DNA from: Candidatus Phytoplasma solani
GTDB taxonomy: Bacteria; Bacillota_I; Bacilli_A; Acholeplasmatales; Acholeplasmataceae
NCBI RefSeq assembly: GCF_041729705.1
Contig: NZ_CP103788.1
Span: 62,001 to 126,000 of the forward strand
Reading direction: 5' to 3'
DNA: 64,000 bases
This document shows positions 28,487 through 37,760 of the stretch, piece by piece. Within the stretch, counting starts at the first letter, position 1; each line of letters begins with the position of its first letter. The notes beneath the pieces were generated by a model that saw only the letters and a list, made by a program, of their open reading frames with translations, was not told the DNA's origin and ran no database searches. The position numbers and the translations under genes were made by a program.

Positions 28487-29353
28487 TTAAATATTAATTT
28501 TATTAAGATATAAACCAAAACCTTTATACCCAATGTGGGCTGCTACCACAGGAGAAATTTTTCCATAAAGCGATGTTTTAATTTGTGGATCACCTAAAGC
28601 GTTAATTTTAGTTAAAAGTGCTTGGGCGTGACTGTCATCATTGACATAAATCATTTGTATATCCAAAATATGTTGGCTTGTTTTTTCGTTTAAAATTATT
28701 TGGACTAAATAATCGAGACATTTAGTAAAATGGCGAACTTTTTTCTCAATTGATAAAACATTTTTTTGAAATTTTAAAATCGGATGTATTTTGAAAAGAT
28801 TGCCGATAATAACTTTCAATTTACTAATCCGCCCATTATTGGCTAATATTTTTAAATTTTCTACTGTACACAGTAAAAAACCTTGATCTTGGTCTTTTTG
28901 AATTTGAAAAGTTAATGCTTGATGAGTTATATTAGGATTTTGTATCAGCAAGGATTTAATTCTTTTTAAAGCAAAAATAACTGCAGGACCGATATTTTCA
29001 GTATCAATCACAGTAATTCTATCTTCATTTAACATCTTTTTGGCTAAAAGAGCACTATTAAAAGTCCCACTTAATTTATGAGATAAAGTTAAACAAATAA
29101 CATGTTCATAACCTAAAGCAAATTGTTGTTCAAAAGCTTCTATAAACAGATTCGGATTAGGTTGGCTGGTAGTTACTTTTTGTTTGTTGTCAATAAAACC
29201 CAGTAAGGTTTCATTATCAATTGTGCCATCAACATAACTTTTGTTATCAACAATGATTGTTAAAGGGACTATTGAGATATCTGAAAAGATATTTTTGCCA
29301 CAATCACTTCCACAAGTAGAATCAACTACAATTCCAAATTTTCTTTTTTGCAT
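28487..29353 (-). CDS. DegV family fatty-acid-binding protein
   Basis: DegV/FakB-type protein that binds a fatty acid for phosphorylation by FakA. Signature at the N-terminus (IVVDSTCGSD) and around residue 60 (TSQPNP), with SHKLSGTFNSA near 100 and NNGRISK near 175. 288 aa, family length. The ATG follows AGAGGAAC. 15 bp after cdaA, so co-transcribed. The fatty-acid kinase partner is not in the window; a role in host lipid scavenging is inference. Confidence 0.9.
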   Translation of the reverse strand: MQKRKFGIVVDSTCGSDCGKNIFSDISIVPLTIIVDNKSYVDGTIDNETLLGFIDNKQKVTTSQPNPNLFIEAFEQQFALGYEHVICLTLSHKLSGTFNSALLAKKMLNEDRITVIDTENIGPAVIFALKRIKSLLIQNPNITHQALTFQIQKDQDQGFLLCTVENLKILANNGRISKLKVIIGNLFKIHPILKFQKNVLSIEKKVRHFTKCLDYLVQIILNEKTSQHILDIQMIYVNDDSHAQALLTKINALGDPQIKTSLYGKISPVVAAHIGYKGFGLYLNKINI

Positions 29354-29368
29354 TTAGTTCCTCTTTTT

Positions 29369-30139
29369 TTAATTCATAAAAATAGCAAGATATTCTTGCA
29401 ATTTGGCTTTTTCGTTAATTTTGATCATAATGCCTTCTAAAGCGATCGAAATATTGCCTGTTTCTTCCGACACAACAACAGTCATGCTATCAGTAATCTC
29501 GCTGATGCCTAAAGCGGCGCGGTGGCGTGAACCTGTTTTTTTGTCAAAATTTTCATCAGCCGAAGACAAGGTAAAATAAGCGCCGGCACATAAAATTTTA
29601 TCACCGCGAATAATGACTGCTCCATCGTGCAAGGGGGTGTTGGGGGTAAAAATATTTAATAAAAGTTCTTTGGAAACATCGCCATTAATTAAAATAGCTT
29701 TTTGGGCGTATTGTTCTAAAGTGTTATTTTTTTCAATTGTAATTAAAGCCCCGATTTTTTGGGAAGAAAGTTCCATTACAGTTGCAATAATTTCTTTTTG
29801 AGTAAGATCGCCACCCATAAAAACATTTTTTCTTTTGGCGTGCCAATATTTGACCCAATTATTAGAAATATTGCGTAAATAAGGGGCTTTAATAATAATA
29901 ATGCTAGTTAAAATAAAATTTAAAAATGAATAGTAAAAATTTTCTGAAATATCTATTTTTAATTGGTCTTTAAAAAACCTATAAATGGGGGTGTGTTGTT
30001 GTTGTAATAAATAAGCTAAAGAAACCCACCACAACAACAAGCAAATCATTTTTAAAATTTGATATTCAACCAATAAAAAACTAAAAATTAGAAAAGCTAA
30101 GGTAAAAAACAAAAAAAAGAAAAGAGGAAAAAGATTCAT
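29369..30139 (-). CDS. cdaA: Diadenylate cyclase CdaA (c-di-AMP synthase)
   Basis: Condenses two ATP into cyclic di-AMP, a second messenger controlling potassium and osmotic balance. Three N-terminal membrane segments (about 4-45 and 70-85), then the DAC domain with DGA (172-174) and RHR (205-207). 256 aa, near usual length. The ATG follows GAAGGGAAAC. Next to degV, not to cdaR/glmM as in Firmicutes. 50 bp downstream of the P-type ATPase gene, so it may share its transcript. Confidence 0.95.
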   Translation of the reverse strand: MNLFPLFFFLFFTLAFLIFSFLLVEYQILKMICLLLWWVSLAYLLQQQHTPIYRFFKDQLKIDISENFYYSFLNFILTSIIIIKAPYLRNISNNWVKYWHAKRKNVFMGGDLTQKEIIATVMELSSQKIGALITIEKNNTLEQYAQKAILINGDVSKELLLNIFTPNTPLHDGAVIIRGDKILCAGAYFTLSSADENFDKKTGSRHRAALGISEITDSMTVVVSEETGNISIALEGIMIKINEKAKLQEYLAIFMN

Positions 30140-30191
30140 AAGTTTCCCTTCTCAATAAATAAATACTTCATTGATGAATATGAAATTATCG

Positions 30192-32834
30192 CTATAATAA
30201 TTGTTTATTTTTTTTAATAAAAAGTTTTTTTGCCCAAGTCATAACTAAGCAATAAAAAAATAATAAAAAGATTAACAATAACCAAATAAAAGAGCTTGTA
30301 GATTTAAAAAAATTAGAATCTAATTTAAGAGCTTTTTGAATTAATTCAATGCAAGGAGAAAAAGTAGAAACAATAAGTCCTAAAATAGAAAAAACAATAA
30401 TTAATGGTGAAGGGAAATTTTTTTGTTTCTTTTTGTTAAAAAATTTATCTGTTCTTAATAAAAAAAGAGTTAATGTTTGCGACCACATTGAAAAAATAAA
30501 CCAACTTGTTTGGAATAATGATTCGTTTTTTTCTACTTTTCCTAAAACAGACATCCCTACTAAAAAGAGAAAATCTATAAAAAAAGAAAGAATACCAAAC
30601 CAAAGCATAAAATTTTTAATGTTTTTAAAATCAAACTTACAAGGTTTTTTCAAATATATTTGGTCAACATTATCAAAAGGAATAGAAAAACAAATTAAAT
30701 CATAAATTAAATCTAAAAATAAAACTTGCAAAACTAACATTGGTTGAAATGGCAAAAACAAACTAGCTAATAAAATGCTTAAAGAATTACCAAAATTAGA
30801 AGACAAAGTGAATTTAATATATTTAATTGCGTTAGTATAAGTTTTTCTTCCTTCTAAAATTCCTTGTTCTAAAACGTTTAATTCTTTTTCTAAAAGAATA
30901 ATATCAGCTATTTCTTTAGTGATTTCAGCTCCAGTATTTACACAAATACTTACATCAGCTTTTTGCATTGCAAAAGCATCATTAATGCCATCACCCATAA
31001 AAGCAACTATATTACCTTTTTTTTTAAAAAGAGAAATAATGCGGGCTTTTTGTTCAGGAGATAATTTTATAAATAAATGAGTTTTTTGAGCTTCTTCATA
31101 TAGAGTTTCATCATTTAATTGGTCAATAACGTGTCCTTGCAAACAATAAGTTGTATTAATTTGTAATTTTTGAGCAATAGTTTTAGTTAATATCTCATTA
31201 TCACCTGTTAAAATTTTGACAACAATACCTTTTTGATGAAATGATGCAATAGTTTTTATTGAACTTTTTTTAATTGGATCTAAAAAAGTAAGTAATCCAA
31301 TAAGTACCATTTTTTCTTCTTTAATTTGTGTTTGATTTTGGAAAATATTTTTTTGAGCAACACCAACTACTCGCATACCATTTTGATTATAAACAACAGT
31401 TTTGTCTAAAACTAGTTTTTTATTTTTTAAATTCAAAGGTTCTATTTTGCCTTCAATTTCAACATAATCACAAATATTTAAAATTTCTTCAATTGCTCCT
31501 TTAGTAATCATTTGTTTTTTATGGTTTTTATCTTCTATGATAATACTCATTTTTCTTCTTTTGAAATCAAAAGGAATTTCATCAATTTTGATAAAATTTT
31601 GTGTAATATTATCTAAAGAAAATTCATCAACTTTTTTAATAATAGCTTCATCAATTAAACTTTTTAATCCAGTTTGAAAAAAACTATTTAAATAAGCATG
31701 TTTTAAAACACGTATATTTTGCTTGCCTTTTAAATCACAAAAGTCTTCTAAAAAAACTTTATCTTCGGTTAAAGTACCAGTTTTATCAGTAAAAAGAACA
31801 TTTGTAGCACCAAAACTAGAAATAGCATTTAAATTTTTAACAATAACTTTTTTTTTCGATAAAGCAACAATTCCTTGAGAAAAAGAAGTAGCAATAATCA
31901 AAGGAAGCATCTTAGGAGTTAAACCAAAGGCAATTGTTAAAGTAAATAAAATTGTTTGTAAAAAATCATTTTTTTCTTTGAAATAATTAAAACCAAAAAC
32001 TAAAGGCAATATCATAAAAATACATATGAATAATAATTTAGCGATTTGATTAAGATTAGAATCTAAATGAGAAATGCCTTTTTTTTGGTTAATTTCTTTA
32101 TTTATTTTTCCTAAATAAGTATCTTTACCAACAAGAACAACAATCCCTGTAGCATAACCAGAAATAACTGTAGAACCAGTTAAAACTAATCTTGGATCTT
32201 CTAAAAAATTGTCGTATTGTCCAATTGCTTCTGCTTTTTTTTCAACTGGCTCAGATTCGCCAGTAAAAGTACTTGTTTTAACAAAAAAATCTTTAGTTTC
32301 AAGTAATTTAAGATCGGCAGGCACAATATCTCCTGCAGCAAGTAAAATAAGATCTCCTACAACAACTTCTTCTAAAGGAATTTCTTGCTTTTGATTGTTG
32401 CGTTTAACAGCAGTAGTGTTTTGAACTAGTTTTTGTAATTGAGAAGTAATTTTTAAATATTTGTTTTCTTGAGTAAATTGAACTAAAAAAGAACTAATAA
32501 ACATTATAAACGTAGTAATAATAGTAACATAATTACCTTTACTTCCTGTATTGCGTGGAATAATAACGTCATTAATCAAAGAAACGACCATTAAAATAAT
32601 TAAAACAAGATTAAAGGGTGTAATAATCATTTCTATTATTTTTTTCAAAAAATTATTTTTATTTTCTTTAGTTAAAAGGTTCAAGCCATGCAAATTTCTT
32701 TGTAAAATTATTTTGTTTTTATCTAAACCTTTCCAAGAAGAACCCAGAGTTTGAAAAGTTTCTTGATGATTTTGAATACTTATTTTTTTAAGAAATTTAA
32801 CTGTCTCTTTTTGTTTCAAATTCTTTTTTTTCAT
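30192..32834 (-). CDS. P-type cation-transporting ATPase, MgtA-like (P3B)
   Basis: ATP-driven cation pump in the cell membrane, most like magnesium transporters of the MgtA/MgtB group. Motifs: TGES in FTGESEPVEK, phosphorylation loop DKTGTLTE (Asp about 355), nucleotide-binding MITKGA, and hinge GDGINDA. About ten membrane segments (two pairs before the phosphorylation domain, six after). 880 aa is the expected length. An N-terminal soluble extension of about 65 residues is Lys-rich. Ion specificity is inferred from overall similarity (FDVxxR-type motif FDFKRRKMS; late FLDLIYDL segment). Confidence 0.9.
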   Translation of the reverse strand: MKKKNLKQKETVKFLKKISIQNHQETFQTLGSSWKGLDKNKIILQRNLHGLNLLTKENKNNFLKKIIEMIITPFNLVLIILMVVSLINDVIIPRNTGSKGNYVTIITTFIMFISSFLVQFTQENKYLKITSQLQKLVQNTTAVKRNNQKQEIPLEEVVVGDLILLAAGDIVPADLKLLETKDFFVKTSTFTGESEPVEKKAEAIGQYDNFLEDPRLVLTGSTVISGYATGIVVLVGKDTYLGKINKEINQKKGISHLDSNLNQIAKLLFICIFMILPLVFGFNYFKEKNDFLQTILFTLTIAFGLTPKMLPLIIATSFSQGIVALSKKKVIVKNLNAISSFGATNVLFTDKTGTLTEDKVFLEDFCDLKGKQNIRVLKHAYLNSFFQTGLKSLIDEAIIKKVDEFSLDNITQNFIKIDEIPFDFKRRKMSIIIEDKNHKKQMITKGAIEEILNICDYVEIEGKIEPLNLKNKKLVLDKTVVYNQNGMRVVGVAQKNIFQNQTQIKEEKMVLIGLLTFLDPIKKSSIKTIASFHQKGIVVKILTGDNEILTKTIAQKLQINTTYCLQGHVIDQLNDETLYEEAQKTHLFIKLSPEQKARIISLFKKKGNIVAFMGDGINDAFAMQKADVSICVNTGAEITKEIADIILLEKELNVLEQGILEGRKTYTNAIKYIKFTLSSNFGNSLSILLASLFLPFQPMLVLQVLFLDLIYDLICFSIPFDNVDQIYLKKPCKFDFKNIKNFMLWFGILSFFIDFLFLVGMSVLGKVEKNESLFQTSWFIFSMWSQTLTLFLLRTDKFFNKKKQKNFPSPLIIVFSILGLIVSTFSPCIELIQKALKLDSNFFKSTSSFIWLLLIFLLFFYCLVMTWAKKLFIKKNKQLL

Positions 32835-33014
32835 AAAATAAATTAATGATCCTTTTTAAGAATTTTTCAAAGTCTAAGTTAAATAGTAACACATAATTGA
32901 CCGCTAAAACTCTTTTTTTGGAATGGCGTTGTAAAAGTCACAAAGATAACAAAGATAATTGATTGTTTTTTTGACCGCAAAGTTTATTTTTTCATTGTTT
33001 TATTATTATTTGCA

Positions 33015-33041
33015 CAAAAAAACACCCTATTTCCAAGGGTA
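33015..33041 (-). terminator. rpsD terminator
   Basis: Minus strand ACCCT-loop-AGGGT followed by GTTTTTTT, directly after the rpsD stop. Confidence 0.85.
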
Positions 33042-33047
33042 TTTTAG

Positions 33048-33644
33048 TTATCTATTGTAATATTCAACAATTAATTGTTCATTAATTTCGGCTAAAAATT
33101 CATTTCTTTGGGGATATCTCACGTATTTTCCGATTAATTGCTTATCTAAAGAAACATAATCTGAACGGACAAATTTTCTTTCCAAAGCGTCTTTAACTAT
33201 TTTTAGATTTTTAGATTTTTCTCTTAAAGTAACAGTTTGGCCTGGTTTAAGACGATAAGATGCAATATCTACTTTTTTACCATCGACTAAAATATGACCG
33301 TGATTAACTAGTTGCCTAGCTTGCGCTCTAGTGGTTGCAAAACCTAAGCGATAAACCACATTATCAAGGCGTGACTCTAATAAAACTAAAAACATTTCAC
33401 CATGAATCCCTTTTAGTTTGCTGGCGTTTTCAAAAGTTTTACGAAATTGCTTTTCTGACATGCCATAAGTGAAACGTAATTTTTGTTTTTCTCGCAATTG
33501 CAAACCATAATCACTTATTTTAACTCTTTTTTGCCCGTGTTGACCAGGAGCATAAGCTCTTTTGCGTAATTCTTTACTAGTTTCTGTAACAGAATAATTT
33601 AGGCGTCTAGAAATTTTCCAAAGCGAACCTGTATATCTTGACAT
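33048..33644 (-). CDS. rpsD: 30S ribosomal protein S4
   Basis: Primary 16S rRNA-binding protein nucleating 30S assembly. N-terminal [17 protein letters not shown], the typical GQHGQKR loop and the S4 domain ([27 protein letters not shown], about 90-150). 198 aa. N-terminal zinc-binding cysteines are absent, as in the C-minus paralogue type. Strong ribosome-binding site AAGGAGAG. Monocistronic, with its own promoter, long leader and terminator. Confidence 0.97.
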   Translation of the reverse strand: MSRYTGSLWKISRRLNYSVTETSKELRKRAYAPGQHGQKRVKISDYGLQLREKQKLRFTYGMSEKQFRKTFENASKLKGIHGEMFLVLLESRLDNVVYRLGFATTRAQARQLVNHGHILVDGKKVDIASYRLKPGQTVTLREKSKNLKIVKDALERKFVRSDYVSLDKQLIGKYVRYPQRNEFLAEINEQLIVEYYNR

Positions 33645-33804
33645 TTTTTTAACTCTCCTTTTTTTCTAAGGTATAAGTTTTGCAATTGAACCATTAACAA
33701 TCATCTACTTTCTTTTCTTTCTCAAACAGCAAAGAATTACTTAGAAAAGTCTCTTAAAGACAAGAGATTAGCTTAATGATTACAATTGCAACTGTTTTAC
33801 CATC
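33645..33804 (-). promoter_or_regulatory. Structured rpsD leader (candidate S4 autoregulatory site)
   Basis: About 160-nt untranslated leader. TTGCAATTG near its start and CAATTGCAA near the ribosome-binding site (33783-33791 and 33680-33688) can close a long-range stem around an internal TCTCTT/AAGAGA hairpin. S4 represses its own gene through leader RNA in Bacillus; a similar role here is inference. Confidence 0.45.
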
Positions 33805-33810
33805 ATTAAT

Positions 33811-33839
33811 ATTTTATAATAAAATCATTCAATAGTCAA
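33811..33839 (-). promoter_or_regulatory. rpsD promoter
   Basis: Minus strand TTGACT (33839-33834), 17-nt spacer, TAAAAT (33816-33811). Confidence 0.65.
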
Positions 33840-33841
33840 GT

Positions 33842-34563
33842 TTTTTAGTATTTTTCTTATTTTATTTATGTTTTAACGTTATTTTTGGGTGGGTAGTTAA
33901 AGGTGAGTAAAACCAAACATTAAAAATCAATGATTCAATAGGTAAATGCTCAAAAAATACATCTATTTATTTTAGTAATTCTAGTTTTTAACAATTCACA
34001 AAATACTTTTTTTCAAGAGTCTATTTTTTGTCAAATGATTAAAAAAGTTAGTAAAATCAATTATTTTAAATTTTTAATCCAAATAAATATTATTCAAATT
34101 ATTATCTTATAGATACTAACACACACATAATAATAATTTATTTCTAAATTTAATTAAAAAAATGTAAAAACATAATCTAGACCAATTTTTCATTTGATCT
34201 TTTTTGGTTTTTATAATTCAGTTTTTGATAAATAGTAATTTTTACCAAATCAAAATTTAACAAAAATCGCTAGTCAAAACCTCGTTAAATTAATTTTATC
34301 AAGCGTAAAATTTGTTTTTTTGATGTATAATTATAATTAATAACTTAGGAATTATTTTTTTATTTTGGGTTAACTATATTTTGAATTTTCAAACATTTTT
34401 ATTTATGAATCCAACGATATGATAAATCAATATTTCGCCAATAAAAAAAGTTATCACATAGATGACCTTTGTTTGACAAGTATAATCATTATTTAACTAA
34501 ATCGATATTTTTAAACATATTTAAAGAAATGTGGCAAGAAAAATTATTATTTGTAATTATTGG
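33842..34563. other. Gene-free spacer
   Basis: Very AT-rich; no ORF with a ribosome-binding site, no RNA gene and no clear terminator on either strand. Confidence 0.45.
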
Positions 34564-35757
34564 TTATTCTTCTAATTTTTCTGTAAAAGTTTGGGTTTGA
34601 TTGTTGAAATTGAGTTGATAGGATTTATTAGAAATACCGTTTCTGTTTTTGGCAATAATCAGTTCATATTTTGATTGTGGCAAACTCGCAATAGTGATGT
34701 TAGTTTCACAATATAAAAGCATCACTAAATCAGCGTCTTGTTCGATGTTACCAGTATCTTTTAAATCTGTTAATTTTGGTTTTCTGGGTGTATTTCCTTT
34801 GGCAGAATCACGGTTTAATTGAGCGAGACAAAAAATGACAATATTTAGTTTTTTAGCTAATTGTTTTAATTGATTCGAAATTTTATCTACTGGTTTATCT
34901 TGTAATAACTGTAAATAATCAATAAAAACAATATCTAGACCATTAGTTTGTCTAAATTCATTACATTTAATTTCAATTTCTGACACTAACGATGATTCAT
35001 CATCAAAAAATAATTGCAATTGTTCTAAGGCACGAGAAGAAACAATGATATTAGCTTTTTCTTTTTCACTAACTTCGCCTAAACGCAAGCGGCGCATATC
35101 GACATTAGAAACCGAACTTAAACTTTTCAAAATCAATTGAGTATTACTCATTTCTAAACTGAAAATTACTACTTTTGAATTGAGGTTTTTGGTGATAATA
35201 TTGATGGCTAAATTCATCATTAACGTAGTTTTGCCAACTCCTGGACGAGCTCCTAAAATAATTAACTCTCCTTTTTGGAAGCCTAAAGTGTCGTTGTTTA
35301 ATTGACTAAAACCAGTATCAAGCCCTAATAAGCCGTTTTTACTAGGATTAAAAATGGTTTTTTGTAAAATAATTTCCATCAGATCTTTTGGGGTAGTAAA
35401 AAGGTGAGTTTTGTTAGTAATTTGTTCAATTTCCTTTTCGGAACTATATTGTTTGATTTGTTGAATATAACTGTCAATTTCTGTCAGTTGGCATAAAGGG
35501 GTATTTTGAACGATTTCAATTAAGTAATTTTTGATATGCGGTCGTTTAAACTTAGGAATATTAGTTAAAAAAAGATCACTTTTGTTGATATCCCAAATTT
35601 GTTTTTGTTGCTTTAAACCCAATAAAAGATTATAAATGAATTTCACCTTTGCATCGTTAAAATCATGTATATTAATTTTGTTGACTATTTGGTCAAAAGC
35701 CTTGGGGTTTAAAAGTAAAAATTTTAATAAAATATGTTCTACTGTTTGATTGATCAT
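34564..35757 (-). CDS. dnaB: Replicative DNA helicase, DnaB family (short)
   Basis: Hexameric 5'-3' helicase that unwinds DNA at the fork. N-terminal DnaB domain (about residues 1-100), linker helix, then a RecA-like core with Walker A ARPGVGKTT (about 167-175), Walker B DIVFIDYLQLL (about 265) and DLKDTGNIEQDADLV near 330 with the arginine-finger region. At 397 aa it is shorter than typical DnaB (about 450), mainly in the N-terminal/linker part. Ribosome-binding site AGGGAAATA before ATG. It could be the chromosomal helicase or a mobile-unit copy; no mobile-unit neighbours are seen. Confidence 0.88.
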   Translation of the reverse strand: MINQTVEHILLKFLLLNPKAFDQIVNKINIHDFNDAKVKFIYNLLLGLKQQKQIWDINKSDLFLTNIPKFKRPHIKNYLIEIVQNTPLCQLTEIDSYIQQIKQYSSEKEIEQITNKTHLFTTPKDLMEIILQKTIFNPSKNGLLGLDTGFSQLNNDTLGFQKGELIILGARPGVGKTTLMMNLAINIITKNLNSKVVIFSLEMSNTQLILKSLSSVSNVDMRRLRLGEVSEKEKANIIVSSRALEQLQLFFDDESSLVSEIEIKCNEFRQTNGLDIVFIDYLQLLQDKPVDKISNQLKQLAKKLNIVIFCLAQLNRDSAKGNTPRKPKLTDLKDTGNIEQDADLVMLLYCETNITIASLPQSKYELIIAKNRNGISNKSYQLNFNNQTQTFTEKLEE

Positions 35758-36587
35758 TATTTCCCTTTTTTCTAAAGCATTTTTTAGCTTTTTACTATAA
35801 TTAAAATATATTTTTAATATAACATATTATTAAATAAAAGTCAAAATATTTGCATCATCGAAATAGATATTAAAAAATTATTTGACTTATGAATGTGTTT
35901 GTAATAACAATTTTATTTATGGTTTTTAAGTGATAAAAACAATATTTAAAATATTAAAAATTGGATTAATCATGATTTTAAAGATAATAAAAGATAACAA
36001 AATTACTAATATTTCAATTATTTAATTATTATAAAAATTAAATATTCCAAAGACTAGCTTAAAGGTTGGTCTTTTTAATTCAAAGTAATATTTTCATCAA
36101 ATAAAATTTCACAAAAATCATCAATTAAAAACCTATTAAAGTTATTTTCTTGAGTGTAAGATTTTTTATGTTTTTAGTGTGATTTAGAAATTGTTTATTT
36201 GAAAATAATTTTAAAAACTGAGTTGTTTAGGTTCAAAAAATAATTTGCTATTGATATTTTTATTAATTACAACATTTTGTAGATATTCATACATTAAAGA
36301 TTTTAATTATTTTTTATCAATCTTTGAATATATCCAATAAACATCAATGATAAAAACAAAAAAAAGAAACTCAATATTGATGCCTAAATTATAATTTTTA
36401 TCTTTTAAACCTTATTAAATGAAAGTCAAATAATTTATTTTTTGTAAAAAAATCTTTTAATTTATCCAAAAAATGAAAATTTGTGCAAATAAAAACATAA
36501 AATAAAATATAAAATATAAAAGGATGATTATTTTTTAATGAATTAAAATCAACCAAAAAAGAAAGTAAAAAAGGAATTTTTTTAAAA
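35758..36587. other. Gene-free spacer containing an orphan terminator
   Basis: No gene. A plus-strand hairpin GACTAGC-TTAAAG-GTTGGTC followed by TTTTT (36048-36077) has no plus-strand gene upstream, since dnaB runs the other way; it may be left over from a lost gene or RNA. Confidence 0.5.
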
Positions 36588-37760
36588 ATGAATTTAAAAG
36601 AAAAAGCGTTACAATTACATGAAAAAAACAAAGGTAAACTTGCTATTATTAGCAAAGTTAAAGTAGAAAATTTAAATGATTTATCTTTAGCTTATACACC
36701 TGGAGTGGCAGAGCCTTGTTTAAAAATAAAAGAAAATAAAAATAATGTATATCGTTATACCACGAAAGGCAATATGGTAGGTGTTGTTACTAACGGAACT
36801 GCGGTTTTAGGTTTGGGCGACATCGGCCCACATGCTTCTTTACCGGTGATGGAAGGAAAAGCCATTCTTTTTAAAGAATTTGCTGGAGTGGATGCTTTTC
36901 CAATTTGTATTGATTCTAAAGACACTAAAGAAATTATTAATGTTGTGGAAAAAATTGCTCCTGTTTTTGGTGCTATCAATTTAGAAGATATTAAAGCTCC
37001 TGAATGCATTGAAATTGAAGACGCTTTAAAAGCAAAACTTGATATTCCTGTTTTTCATGATGATCAACATGGAACTGCAATTGTTGCTTCTGCAGGAATT
37101 TTAAACGCTTTAAAAGTGGTTGGTAAATCTATTGAAGACGCTCAAATAGTTATTAGTGGTGCTGGTTCTGCTGGTATGGCAGTAGCTAAAATGTTGTTTT
37201 TGTTAAAACCTAAAAATATTGTTTTAGTTGATAAAAAAGGCGCTTTACATAAAGAAGATGTGACGTTAAATAAAGAACAATATAAGTTAGCACAAATAAC
37301 TAATATTTACCATGAAAAAGGTCTTTTAAAAGAAATTATTAAAGGAAAAGATATTTTTATTGGTGTTTCTGCTCCTGGTATCGTAACAAGCCAAATGGTA
37401 TCTACTATGAATAAAGATGCGATTGTTTTTGCTATGGCTAATCCAATTCCTGAAATTATGCCTGATGAAGCTAAAAAAGGTGGTGCAAGAATAGTTGCAA
37501 CTGGTAGATCTGATTTTCCAAATCAAGTTAATAATTGTTTAGCTTTTCCTGGGGTTTTCCGTGGTGCTTTAGATGCTAAAGCAACTCAAATTAATGAAGA
37601 AATGAAAAAAGCAGCTGTTTATGCTCTTAAAGCAATCATTGAAGATAAAGACTTAAATGAAGAAAATATTTTACCAAGTGCTTTTAATAAAGAAGTAGTT
37701 ATAAAAATTTCTTCAGCAGTAGCTGAAGCTGCTCAAAGAACCGGAGTAGTCCGTCAATGA
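36588..37760 (+). CDS. NAD(P)-dependent malic enzyme
   Basis: Oxidatively decarboxylates malate to pyruvate, yielding NAD(P)H. N-terminal malic domain with SLAYTPGVAEPCL (about 33-45), KGNMVGVVTNGTAVLGLGDIG and DDQHGTAIV (about 158), then a Rossmann domain with the GAGSAGMAVAKM dinucleotide motif (about 197). 390 aa is the short bacterial type. The ATG follows AAAGGAATTTTTTTAAAA. Its TGA stop overlaps the transporter start by 4 nt, coupling uptake and use of malate, a known carbon source of phytoplasmas. Confidence 0.95.
   Translation: MNLKEKALQLHEKNKGKLAIISKVKVENLNDLSLAYTPGVAEPCLKIKENKNNVYRYTTKGNMVGVVTNGTAVLGLGDIGPHASLPVMEGKAILFKEFAGVDAFPICIDSKDTKEIINVVEKIAPVFGAINLEDIKAPECIEIEDALKAKLDIPVFHDDQHGTAIVASAGILNALKVVGKSIEDAQIVISGAGSAGMAVAKMLFLLKPKNIVLVDKKGALHKEDVTLNKEQYKLAQITNIYHEKGLLKEIIKGKDIFIGVSAPGIVTSQMVSTMNKDAIVFAMANPIPEIMPDEAKKGGARIVATGRSDFPNQVNNCLAFPGVFRGALDAKATQINEEMKKAAVYALKAIIEDKDLNEENILPSAFNKEVVIKISSAVAEAAQRTGVVRQ

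Noticed and set aside
36398-36655. 85-aa minus-strand ORF overlapping malic enzyme start
   Set aside because: It overlaps the conserved malic-enzyme N-terminus and is made of Phe/Leu-rich antisense A/T sequence.
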